In this document: one piece after another, positions 1-6,004 of the stretch
How positions within the stretch are numbered: position 1 is the first letter of the stretch
How the letters are laid out: each line of letters opens with the position of its first letter
Origin: JAPLHV01 sp964464245
GTDB lineage: Bacteria; Caldisericota; JANLFM01
Assembly: GCA_964464245.1 (NCBI GenBank)
Contig: CAYXFH010000147.1
Location: forward strand, 1-6,541
Length of the DNA stretch: 6,541 nt
Direction of reading: 5' to 3'
The notes under the pieces: generated by a model
Databases searched by the model: none
Told to the model about the DNA's origin: nothing
The model's input: the letters and a program-made list of their open reading frames with translations, nothing else
Translations under genes and position numbers: made by a program

Positions 1-896
1 TGGTTGACTTCCGGTTCGGCCAACTTCAGAACGATTGCCGGACCTGCCGCGTAGCCTGGCGAGGCAGGAATGCCAATGAGGCCGCCATCAAACCTCTTGC
101 CGCTGCGTTCGGCGCTTGCCACAGGGACTGCGGCCGTTGACGCTGCTGCTTCCTCGTTTTCGCCAAAACCATTCTCGGCGGCCTGTTTCAATGCATCGAT
201 TGCTGCAGATGCGTCCGGTCCATCAGCCCATACATGAATCGTCTCGCCGCGCCGCAGGCCCATGCTGGCAACGGCATTGATGCTCTTTGCATTGGATCGG
301 CGCGTCTCATTGTCCGTTCGAGCAAGCTGTGTTTTCGATGCAAAGCGTCCGGCTGTCTGCACAAAGGTCGCCGCAGGCCGCGCATGAAGCCCGAGCCTAT
401 TCCGTATCTCGATGACCGCATCAGCGGTTGGGCCTGATACGACCTCTGATCTCGGTTGTTCCCGGGCTGCGTTGTTCTCCTCGGGCGCTGAAAGCTGGGC
501 GGCTTTGTTGCCGAGAGAACTGAGCGCTTCTTCCTGCACCTGCTCGAGAGTTCCGCCGAGACTGGCCTGCACGGCCGCAGAAACCGCGCCTTCAACGATA
601 GGCGCTGAACTAAACAAGAATTTGGCCCTCTTCTCCGGCGGCAGGAACTCGAGGGCCATCTCCGCGCTCAAGACCGCGCTGCCCATATCCATCAGTACGA
701 GCACGCCATCCTCGCTATACGCTTCTTCCATCGCCCTTGCTATCTCCTCAGCGTTGGTCCCAAGGGGAGAGCTCTCGTCGCCGGCGCCGGCGGCTATCGC
801 GATAATCAGTGGAGATCGTTGCGTCATGAGCCCCGCAAGTTCAGCAACTCCCCGCGCGAGAGAAGGGCTGTGGGAAACAATAACCAAGTTAACCAT
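1..896 (-). CDS. dhaM: PTS-dependent dihydroxyacetone kinase phosphotransfer subunit DhaM, multidomain (EIIA-HPr-EI), C-terminus outside window
   Basis: DhaM passes phosphate from PEP through PTS domains to the ADP bound in DhaL, which phosphorylates dihydroxyacetone held by DhaK in the cytoplasm. I translated 298 residues from the ATG at 894-896. Residues 1-130 form the EIIA-Man-like domain, starting MVNLVIVSHSPSL with the expected phospho-acceptor His9, followed by the conserved VLVLMDMGSAVLSAE segment. A polar linker (about 135-157) leads to an HPr domain (about 158-245) with GLHARPAA, whose acceptor is His171, and KSINAVASMG, where Ser205 matches the regulatory-Ser position of HPr. After a second Ala/Glu-rich linker, GIPASPGYAAGPAIVL (about 275-290) is the beginning of an enzyme I N-terminal domain, cut by the window edge. 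The start is supported by an AGAGGTGA site just upstream. Proteobacterial DhaM such as that of E. coli has the same domain order. dhaK and dhaL are not upstream, so they may lie beyond the left edge. Substrate assignment to dihydroxyacetone is by family. Confidence 0.93.
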   Translation of the reverse strand, partial: MVNLVIVSHSPSLARGVAELAGLMTQRSPLIIAIAAGAGDESSPLGTNAEEIARAMEEAYSEDGVLVLMDMGSAVLSAEMALEFLPPEKRAKFLFSSAPIVEGAVSAAVQASLGGTLEQVQEEALSSLGNKAAQLSAPEENNAAREQPRSEVVSGPTADAVIEIRNRLGLHARPAATFVQTAGRFASKTQLARTDNETRRSNAKSINAVASMGLRRGETIHVWADGPDASAAIDALKQAAENGFGENEEAAASTAAVPVASAERSGKRFDGGLIGIPASPGYAAGPAIVLKLAEPEVN

Positions 897-900
897 GGCT

Positions 901-908
901 TCACCTCT
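901..908 (-). promoter_or_regulatory. Ribosome binding site of dhaM
   Basis: AGAGGTGA on the minus strand ends 4 nt before the ATG at 896. It supports this ATG as the start, as does the family-typical N-terminus MVNLVIVSH. Confidence 0.7.
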
Positions 909-944
909 GGTCAGTCGATTGAATGCAGCATGTGTCCTGTTCCG

Positions 945-972
945 ACTATAACGACCATGACAAGAATGTCCA
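945..972 (-). promoter_or_regulatory. Predicted sigma70-type promoter for dhaM
   Basis: On the minus strand TGGACA (972-967) and TATAGT (950-945) are separated by 16 nt and each matches the sigma70 consensus at 5 of 6 positions. A 17-nt reading with TTGGAC (973-968) is also possible but has a weaker -35. Transcription would start near 938, giving a leader of about 40 nt. The -35 box lies directly against the 978-1040 palindrome, so a protein bound there or a cruciform could affect this promoter. This is a prediction by eye only. Confidence 0.6.
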
Positions 973-977
973 ACATT

Positions 978-1040
978 TGGGGTCACATCTTCATATGTCA
1001 CCAAATTGGCAATTTGGTGACATATGAAGATGTGACCCCA
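978..1040. repeat. Perfect 63-nt palindrome (31-bp arms, 1-nt centre), REP/REPIN-like
   Basis: The two arms, 978-1008 and 1010-1040, are exact reverse complements around a single base at 1009. The outer end reads TGGGGTCACATC and the centre is AAATTG-G-CAATTT. Each arm also holds an internal CATATG. It lies 2 nt beyond the TGA of the broken transporter frame and abuts the dhaM -35 box. No T-run follows on the minus strand, so it is not a classical intrinsic terminator, though as RNA it would form a very stable hairpin that could protect or end the upstream transcript. The shape suggests a REP/REPIN unit of the kind mobilised by RAYT (IS200-like Y1) transposases, or a small MITE. No transposase is in the window, so origin and mobility are inference. 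Confidence 0.85.
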
Positions 1041-1042
1041 GG

Positions 1043-1204
1043 TCAGGCGAGCAGCATGCCGACGAACATCAAGGCGCAGCCGAGAAGAGCGCGCCCGCTG
1101 AGAACTTCCCCGAGGATCAACCAGCCGCCCAGCGCAGCAAAAACCGCCTCCATGTTCATCAAGATGGAAGCGTGGGTAGGATTGGCGTCTCTCTGGCCCA
1201 CCAC
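1043..1204 (-). pseudogene. 3' remnant of the EamA/DMT transporter beyond an in-frame amber codon
   Basis: Past the TAG at 1205-1207 the same frame continues for 53 codons to a TGA at 1043-1045. It encodes VVGQRDANPTHASIL, then MEAVFAALGGWLILGE, then a last hydrophobic segment ALLGCALMFVGMLLA. This is the expected end of an EamA transporter: the conserved glutamate-containing EAVFA..GG segment and the last two membrane helices. The amber codon falls where relatives usually read YTLQVV, so CAG to TAG (one C-to-T change) is the simplest explanation. The remnant has no start or ribosome site of its own and is probably untranslated unless TAG is read through. Apart from the TAG the frame is undamaged, suggesting a recent mutation or a sequencing error. 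Confidence 0.8.
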
Positions 1205-1957
1205 CTACAACGTATAGCCGATCGCCACCAAGGCGATGCCGGAGTAGAGCAAGGGGACCAAGCCGTCGCTGATAACCTGCCAGGTAATGTGCTCGAAAAA
1301 AAGGGCCCCGATCGCGCAAAAAACGGCACAGAAGAAGAACTCTGCCCAGGCCAACTGCAACGGGTCACAACGAGGCGAAAGCCAGCCCACCAGGAGCACC
1401 TGGAAAGCGAATACTACTGCGCAAACCAGCAGCAAGAGATCTCCCGGAGCGATCGTGAAATCGCTTCCGACAGAGAGGAAAAAGAGGCCGAGGGCTGAGA
1501 TCAAAGCCCCAATCCAGCTTCTCCAACCGGGACGGTGGCGTACGAAGAAGCCGAGGAAGGGAACCAGGACCATGTACATGCCCGTGATGAAGCCTGCCTT
1601 TCCCGCTGTGGTGGTAGCAATGCCGAACTGCTGGAAATTGACGGCGACAGCCACCAGCAGACCGGCGACCGCTCCTCCACCCCAAAGGATGAGTTTCGGC
1701 TGGATGGTTGCTGGCTTCAAGGAGGAGGTCAGCTCGACCGAGGAACGTCTCTGTGTGCGCATGAAGATCAAGGGCGCCAGCAGCACGGCGCCCATGGCAA
1801 AGCGGATGGCGTTGAAAGAGAAGGGGGGGATCACTTCCGTCCCCACCCGTTGGGCGACGAAGCCGAACCCCCAGACCAGAGCGGCCACCAACAAGAGCAA
1901 GTCCGCCCGCAGCACCCGCTGCCGGTTGGCCCCCGCTGCCCAAGCTAGGTTGGTCAC
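1205..1957 (-). CDS. EamA/DMT-superfamily transporter, truncated by an in-frame amber stop
   Basis: This is an inner-membrane drug/metabolite transporter of the EamA (DUF6) type; its substrate cannot be told from sequence. The truncated product has 250 residues, against 304 codons to the next stop and roughly 280-310 in the family. Hydrophobic helices are visible at about 19-36, 47-66, 90-108, 121-139, 147-163, 172-192, 203-220 and 232-249. Family-typical patches include ADLLLLVAALVWGFGFVAQR (19-38) at the start of repeat 1 and GKAGFITGMYMVLVPFLGFF in its middle. The last two helices lie beyond the TAG, so the product is probably non-functional. Translation begins at GTG (1955-1957), 3 nt after the gltX TAG, with no clear Shine-Dalgarno, so translational coupling to gltX is likely. 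A second in-frame GTG at codon 15 is an alternative start. The gltX TAG and this frame are in phase. Confidence 0.85.
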   Translation of the reverse strand: MTNLAWAAGANRQRVLRADLLLLVAALVWGFGFVAQRVGTEVIPPFSFNAIRFAMGAVLLAPLIFMRTQRRSSVELTSSLKPATIQPKLILWGGGAVAGLLVAVAVNFQQFGIATTTAGKAGFITGMYMVLVPFLGFFVRHRPGWRSWIGALISALGLFFLSVGSDFTIAPGDLLLLVCAVVFAFQVLLVGWLSPRCDPLQLAWAEFFFCAVFCAIGALFFEHITWQVISDGLVPLLYSGIALVAIGYTL

Positions 1958-1960
1958 TGT

Positions 1961-3400
1961 CTAGGCCAATGTTTCCAGCTTGGCTAAAGCTCTCTCCAGA
2001 CGAGCCAGGCTTCGTTCCTTGCCCAGCACAGCAAGCGCTTCAAAGGCGCCGGGGGAAGCCTCCCGTCCGGTCAAGGCAGCGCGGATCGGCCACAACACTA
2101 ACCCGCTCTTCCACCCCTGCCGCTCGATGACGCCGCGCAATGTAGATTCCAGCGAGGAGGGTGTGAAGTCGTCCAGGCCCCGGAGCGCTTCCAAGGATGC
2201 GGTCATGGTTTGCCGGATTTCCGCTGCGTTGCTCTTCTTCGGTATCAGCAAGGTTGCCTCGTAGAGAGGCTCATGAAAGTAGAAAGAGAGCAACTCCGGC
2301 GCCTCGGAGAGCTTGCGCAGACGATCCTGCACGCTGGCTAAAGCCAAGAGCAAGGATGGGTCTGGCCTGGGACCAGCATCCAACGGGAAGCCAGCTTCGA
2401 TCAGATACGGGAGGACTAAATCGGCCAGCTCTCTTAGGGACTTGCGTCGTATGTAGCTGCCGTTGAAATAATCCAGCTTCTCCCGGTTGAAGACAGCCCC
2501 GCTGTGCGACACTTTCTCCAGCGAGAAGGCCGCCACCAGTTCCTCCTTGGAGAAGAACTCCCGATCGTCGCCGGGCGACCAGCCAAGCAAGGCCAGGAAG
2601 TTGATCAAGGCTTCGGGGAGATAACCTTCCCGCATGTAGGAGATCACCGAGACAGCTCCATGGCGCTTGGAAAGCTTGCCCTGTCCCCCGCCGGCGAGGA
2701 TCGAGGGAAGGTGGCAAAGCTTCGGCATTTCCCATCCGAAAGCCTGGTAGAGGAGAACGTGCTTCGGTGCGGAGGGCAGCCACTCCTCCCCGCGGATGAC
2801 ATGGGTGATGCGCATCAGGTGATCGTCCACCATGTGGGCAAGATGGTAGGTGGGAAAACCGTCCGACTTCAAGAGCACAGAGTCGTCGATCTCCTCGTTG
2901 CGGAAGCTGATGGCGCCGTAGACGATGTCCAGGAAAGTGGTGATTCCCGTCTCCGGCACAGCCTGGCGAATGGTGTGCGGCGCTCCCTCGGCCAAGAGGC
3001 GTTGACGCTCGGCCGGGTCCATCCTCCGGCAGCGCCCGTCATAACGGGGAGGTTGTTTCTGTCGGGCTTGTTCCTGACGCATCTCCTCCAGGCGGGCAGG
3101 TGTGCAAAAGCAGGGATAGGCAGCGCCCCGGGCAACCAGTTCGGTGGCAGCTTCTTGATAATGAGGAAGACGCTGCGACTGGAAGATGGGGCCTTCATCC
3201 CACTCCAGGCCTGCCCAACGCAGCGCTTCCTGGATATGGTCGGCGGAGTGCGGGTCAAAGCGCTTGCGATCGGTGTCTTCAATCCGCAAGAGGAAGGTTC
3301 CCCCACTTTGACGGGCCGCCAGATAGGTGAAGAGGGCCGTGCGAAGCCCCCCGATATGCAGCTCCCCAGTGGGACTGGGGGCGAAGCGAGTGCGGAACAT
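1961..3400 (-). CDS. gltX: Glutamyl-tRNA synthetase
   Basis: Cytoplasmic class I aminoacyl-tRNA synthetase charging tRNA-Glu with glutamate using ATP. The 479-residue length is normal for bacterial GluRS. The Rossmann catalytic domain opens with FAPSPTGELHIGGLRTALF, the HIGH motif being HIGG at 15-18. LLRIEDTD follows at 37-44, and the KMSKS-type loop is GKLSKRHG (241-248). PCFC (Cys97, Cys99) and RYDGRC (Cys124) match the zinc-knuckle region seen in E. coli GluRS, but the next ligand position has Arg126 where E. coli has His, so zinc binding is uncertain. The C-terminal part (about 320-479) is the helical anticodon-binding region. The ATG at 3398-3400 has a strong AAGGAG site overlapping the stop of the upstream gene, indicating coupled translation in an operon. 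It ends in TAG and the transporter starts 3 nt later. Whether it is discriminating or also charges tRNA-Gln cannot be settled here; no gat genes are in view. Confidence 0.97.
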   Translation of the reverse strand: MFRTRFAPSPTGELHIGGLRTALFTYLAARQSGGTFLLRIEDTDRKRFDPHSADHIQEALRWAGLEWDEGPIFQSQRLPHYQEAATELVARGAAYPCFCTPARLEEMRQEQARQKQPPRYDGRCRRMDPAERQRLLAEGAPHTIRQAVPETGITTFLDIVYGAISFRNEEIDDSVLLKSDGFPTYHLAHMVDDHLMRITHVIRGEEWLPSAPKHVLLYQAFGWEMPKLCHLPSILAGGGQGKLSKRHGAVSVISYMREGYLPEALINFLALLGWSPGDDREFFSKEELVAAFSLEKVSHSGAVFNREKLDYFNGSYIRRKSLRELADLVLPYLIEAGFPLDAGPRPDPSLLLALASVQDRLRKLSEAPELLSFYFHEPLYEATLLIPKKSNAAEIRQTMTASLEALRGLDDFTPSSLESTLRGVIERQGWKSGLVLWPIRAALTGREASPGAFEALAVLGKERSLARLERALAKLETLA

Positions 3401-3407
3401 GGGAATT

Positions 3408-3413
3408 CTCCTT
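3408..3413 (-). promoter_or_regulatory. gltX ribosome binding site overlapping the upstream stop codon
   Basis: AAGGAG on the minus strand lies 7 nt before the gltX ATG, and its first two bases are the last two of the TAA (3412-3414) ending the oxoamine synthase gene. Ribosomes terminating on that gene would sit on the gltX initiation site, which argues for translational coupling. Confidence 0.8.
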
Positions 3414-4599
3414 ACAGTCCGAGTTTCTTTTTGGCTTTGCCGATGATCTCCAAGGCCATCTCGATGTCGGCTTGGGTATGGGCGGCGGTCACCGTCGTTC
3501 GCAGGCGGACCGTGTTGGGAGGCACAGCCGGGGGGAGGACGGGGAGGACGAAAAGCCCCTCCTCCTGGAGCAGGCGGGTCAAGCGCAGGGTGCGCTCTTC
3601 ATCTCCGATGAGGATCGGAACGACGGGCGTCTGGGCAGCAAAAGTATTAAAACCCAAGCTCTCCAGGCCTTCCTTGAAAAAGCGCCCGTTGGCCTGCACC
3701 TGCTCGACTCGCCAAGGTTCCTCCAGGATCACTTCGAAGGCGGCTTTGGCGGCGGCAGCGACTGGGGGCGGGAGAGCTGCTGAAAAGACGAAGGCGCGGG
3801 CGTTGTGCTTCAGATAATCGATCAGGTCGTGTCGTCCGGCGATATACCCACCCACGGCCGGAATCGTCTTGGAAAGGGTGCCCATCTTCACCGTGATCGA
3901 ACCAGGCATGGCAAAATGCTCCTCGATGCCGTGTCCGGTCTTCCCCAAGACGCCCAGGGAATGGGCCTCGTCGACCATCAGCCAGGCGCCGTATTCACGG
4001 CATAATTCCACCAGTTGCGGCAGGGGAGACACATCGCCGTCCATCGAGTAGACTGCGTCGACCAACACCAGTTTGCCGCAATCTTCTCCCTTGACGCGCT
4101 CCAATTGCTCCCGCAAGGCCTCCGGGTCATTGTGGCTGAAGCGGAGGAAACGCGCCCCGGAGAGCTGGCAGCCGTCCACAATGGAGGCGTGGTCCAGCTT
4201 GTCGCAGATGACCAGGTCGTTGCGCCCGACCAGCGCGGAGATAGTGGCCAGGTTGGTGCCGTAGCCGGAGGCAAAAGCGATAGCCGCCTCGGTTCCCTTG
4301 AAGCGGGCGATCGTCTCCTCCAATTCGCGGTGGACGGGCAAGCTGCCCGCCAGTACGCGCACCCCGTGCGTGCCTGTGCCATAGCGGCGCAAGGCTTGCT
4401 CGGCGGCCTCCTGGATGCGCGGGTGCCCGATCAGGCCAAGGTAGGAATAGGAGGCCATCATCAGCATCCGGCGCCCCCTTACGATCACATAAGCGCCGTC
4501 TAGTTGCTCCACCTCCCGCAGGAAATAGTGCCAATCGTTCCGGCGCATACTGCCGACGCGCTCGCTGAATGTATCGATTCGATTCTGAATCCGGTCCAT
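3412..4599 (-). CDS. Alpha-oxoamine synthase (KBL/BioF/SPT class), PLP-dependent acyl-CoA:amino-acid C-acyltransferase
   Basis: Fold type I PLP enzyme of the alpha-oxoamine synthase family, which condenses an amino acid (glycine, alanine or serine) with an acyl-CoA, releasing CO2 and CoA. The 395-residue length is normal. Visible motifs are YSYLGLIGHP (51-60); GTGTHGVRVLAGSLPVHREL (74-93); DKLDHASIVDG (133-143) with His137 as the likely PLP-ring stacker; LVDAVYSMDGD (179-189); VDEAHSLGVLGKTGHG (209-224) with Asp210 and His213; and GTLSKTIPAVGGYIAG (240-255) with Lys244 as the expected Schiff-base lysine. C-terminal VRLRTTVTAAHTQADI is also family-typical. The start at 4597-4599 is chosen for its AAGGA repeats 5 nt upstream and family-like N-terminus; the frame stays open to 4719 but that extension has no ribosome site and low likeness. 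Glycine C-acetyltransferase is one candidate. The SK..xVGGY lysine loop is closer to serine palmitoyltransferase-like members than to E. coli KBL (GTLGKALGG). Substrates are unassigned. It is coupled to gltX downstream. Confidence 0.88.
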   Translation of the reverse strand: MDRIQNRIDTFSERVGSMRRNDWHYFLREVEQLDGAYVIVRGRRMLMMASYSYLGLIGHPRIQEAAEQALRRYGTGTHGVRVLAGSLPVHRELEETIARFKGTEAAIAFASGYGTNLATISALVGRNDLVICDKLDHASIVDGCQLSGARFLRFSHNDPEALREQLERVKGEDCGKLVLVDAVYSMDGDVSPLPQLVELCREYGAWLMVDEAHSLGVLGKTGHGIEEHFAMPGSITVKMGTLSKTIPAVGGYIAGRHDLIDYLKHNARAFVFSAALPPPVAAAAKAAFEVILEEPWRVEQVQANGRFFKEGLESLGFNTFAAQTPVVPILIGDEERTLRLTRLLQEEGLFVLPVLPPAVPPNTVRLRTTVTAAHTQADIEMALEIIGKAKKKLGL

Positions 4600-4796
4600 C
4601 GTGGTCCTTTCCTTCTTGATAGCTTGCAGCGGCACAATAGCTTGCGGCAGCATGTTCTGTGGCAAGACCAGGCGCCTGCCCTCAAGCGAATCGAAGGCGC
4701 CTTCAGCCCCTTCCCTCATTTGACGAAGGAAAACCGGCTTCCGTCTTCAAGTAGGTACGACGTATGCATCGCCCCTATTTTTCCGGAGGATTCTCC
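4600..4796 (-). other. 197-nt spacer/leader upstream of the oxoamine synthase
   Basis: The longest gene-free stretch in the window. It holds two copies of a 9-bp direct repeat, ATAGCTTGC on the plus strand at 4619-4627 and 4637-4645 (18 bp apart), and AGGCGCCT palindromes at 4670-4677 and within the 12-bp palindrome 4693-4704. These could pair as a 7-bp stem with a 17-nt loop. No convincing sigma70 promoter, riboswitch fold or intrinsic terminator is visible. A promoter here is plausible from the length alone but not shown. The oxoamine synthase frame is open back to 4719. Confidence 0.4.
4605..4614 (-). promoter_or_regulatory. Ribosome binding site deciding the oxoamine synthase start
   Basis: AAGGAAAGGA on the minus strand ends 5 nt before the ATG at 4599. 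It favours that start over the upstream in-frame ATG at 4719, which has no comparable site. Confidence 0.7.
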
Positions 4797-5978
4797 TCAA
4801 CTATAAGAGGACATCGCCTGCCGCAGATCCCCGATCAGGTCTTCCACTTCCTCCAATCCAACCGAGAGGCGCAGCAGTCCATCGCCGATGCCCAAGGCAG
4901 CGCGCTCCGCAGGAGAGAGCAGACGGTGCGAGGAAGAGGCTGGGTGCATGATCAAGGAACGAGTGTCACCCAAAGAAGCGACCCGGGAGATCAAGCGCAG
5001 TGAATCCAGCGTCGCCACGGCGCCTGGCGAACCGGAGGCCAACTCGAAGGCGACGATCCCACCGAACCCTTTCTCCATCTGCCGCGCGGCGATGGCGTGC
5101 TGCGGATGGGAGGGGAGACCAGGGTAATAGACACGGCCTACAGCGGAAGAGGATTCCAAGAAAGCCGCGATCGCCAGAGCAGAGGCGCAACACTGTTCCA
5201 TGCGCAAGGGGAGAGTGGCCAAGCCTCGGCCCAGAAGAAACGCCTCGAAGGGCGAAAGGACAGGGCCGAAGAGTCGTTGCCAACCGGTGCGCAGCGGTTC
5301 GATCCGCTCCCTGGCGCCAGCCACCAGGCCGGCGGTGAGGTCGCCATGCCCACCGAGGAATTTGGTGGCGGAGTGGACCACCAAGTCGCAACCTAGCTGC
5401 AGTGGGCGCTGCAGGTAAGGTGTGGCGAAGGTCGAATCGACGATCGTGACCAAGCCGCGGTCTGCTGCCCAGGCGGCCAGTTCCTTCAAGGGAAGGATCT
5501 TCAAGAGCGGATTCCCGGGCGTTTCTAAATAGAGTGCCTTGGTGTTCGGCCGCAAGGCTCCTCCCAATTGAGCGCGGTCCAGCGTGTCGATGAGGCTAAC
5601 CTGGATCCCTAAGCGAGGAAAAAGTTGACCCAGGAGACTGATGGTTCCCCCGTAGATGGAGCCCTCACTGATAAGGTGGTCTCCGGCTTGGAGCGAACCA
5701 AGCAAAGCCATGGCGATGGCGGACATCCCCGAGGCGCAGAGGAGAACCTCCCCGGCGCCCTCCAGGGAGGCCAGCCGCACTTCCACAGCACGCACAGTTG
5801 GGTTGGCGTAGCGGCTATAGACATACCCCTTCCCCTCGGCAAAGCGCTGGAAACCCTCCTCCGCTGAATCAAAGGCGAAACCAGCCGAAGCCACAATCGG
5901 CGGGTTGGTGGCTCCTTCTGGTTGCCCTTCCGCCCCGGCATGAACTGCTCGGGTGGAGAACCCCCATTCTTTCTCCAT
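4797..5978 (-). CDS. Cys/Met-metabolism PLP-dependent enzyme (cystathionine gamma-synthase / methionine gamma-lyase / O-acylhomoserine sulfhydrylase family)
   Basis: Cytoplasmic fold type I PLP enzyme of the gamma-family that makes or breaks C-S bonds at the gamma carbon of homoserine-derived amino acids. The 393-residue length is normal. Visible motifs are GFSTRAVHAG (6-15) and YVYSRYANPT (52-61) with Tyr54 and Arg56, which bind the PLP phosphate of the neighbouring subunit. SIYGGT (107-112) carries Tyr109, which stacks on the ring, followed by ETPGNPLLKI (152-161), Asp181 in VDSTFATP and HSATKFLGGHGD (202-213) with Lys206 as the Schiff-base lysine. SLGDTRSLIMHPAS is followed by Arg370 in LLRLSVGLE, expected to bind the substrate carboxylate. 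The position after Tyr109-Gly110 is Gly, not the Cys of well-studied methionine gamma-lyases (YGCT). Synthase or sulfhydrylase roles are therefore at least as likely, and sequence alone cannot decide. The ATG has a strong AAGGAG site. It lies upstream of the oxoamine synthase on the same strand. Confidence 0.9.
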   Translation of the reverse strand: MEKEWGFSTRAVHAGAEGQPEGATNPPIVASAGFAFDSAEEGFQRFAEGKGYVYSRYANPTVRAVEVRLASLEGAGEVLLCASGMSAIAMALLGSLQAGDHLISEGSIYGGTISLLGQLFPRLGIQVSLIDTLDRAQLGGALRPNTKALYLETPGNPLLKILPLKELAAWAADRGLVTIVDSTFATPYLQRPLQLGCDLVVHSATKFLGGHGDLTAGLVAGARERIEPLRTGWQRLFGPVLSPFEAFLLGRGLATLPLRMEQCCASALAIAAFLESSSAVGRVYYPGLPSHPQHAIAARQMEKGFGGIVAFELASGSPGAVATLDSLRLISRVASLGDTRSLIMHPASSSHRLLSPAERAALGIGDGLLRLSVGLEEVEDLIGDLRQAMSSYS

Positions 5979-5984
5979 TGTCTT

Positions 5985-5990
5985 CTCCTT
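5985..5990 (-). promoter_or_regulatory. Ribosome binding site of the Cys/Met PLP enzyme
   Basis: AAGGAG on the minus strand, 6 nt before the ATG at 5978. It is close to the ideal anti-16S match and fixes the start. Confidence 0.8.
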
Positions 5991-6004
5991 CTTTCTATTG
6001 CCTG

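Noticed and set aside
412..951. Plus-strand open frame of 179 codons
   Set aside because: It is antisense to the clearly identified dhaM frame and of low complexity (Ser/Ala/Arg-rich) with no family likeness.
978..1040. CRISPR repeat or classical Rho-independent terminator
   Set aside because: There is a single unit with no spacers, and no T-run on either side in the direction of transcription.
1043..1957. Genome-wide reassignment of TAG as a sense codon
   Set aside because: gltX and the DUF401 gene both end in TAG at family-expected C-termini, so TAG appears to be a normal stop here. The transporter amber is better read as a point mutation.
3364..3380. Perfect 7-bp hairpin near the 5' end of gltX (CCCCAGT-GGG-ACTGGGG on the plus strand)
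   Set aside because: It lies within the codons for the invariant PSPTGE segment, so protein constraint plus GC-rich codon choice explains it. I have no evidence of regulation.
2504..3817. Long plus-strand open frame of 437 codons opposite gltX and the oxoamine synthase
   Set aside because: It is the antisense shadow of two well-supported genes, has no recognisable domain and spans their junction. GC-rich codons commonly leave such frames open.
4600..4719. In-frame 40-codon N-terminal extension of the oxoamine synthase from the ATG at 4719
   Set aside because: It has no ribosome site and no family-like sequence. The ATG at 4599 has AAGGA repeats at good spacing and gives a normal family length.
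4780..4802. Possible intrinsic terminator after the Cys/Met PLP enzyme (GAGGA-GAA-TCCTC hairpin)
   Set aside because: The stem is only 5 bp and is followed on the minus strand by A residues, not T residues.
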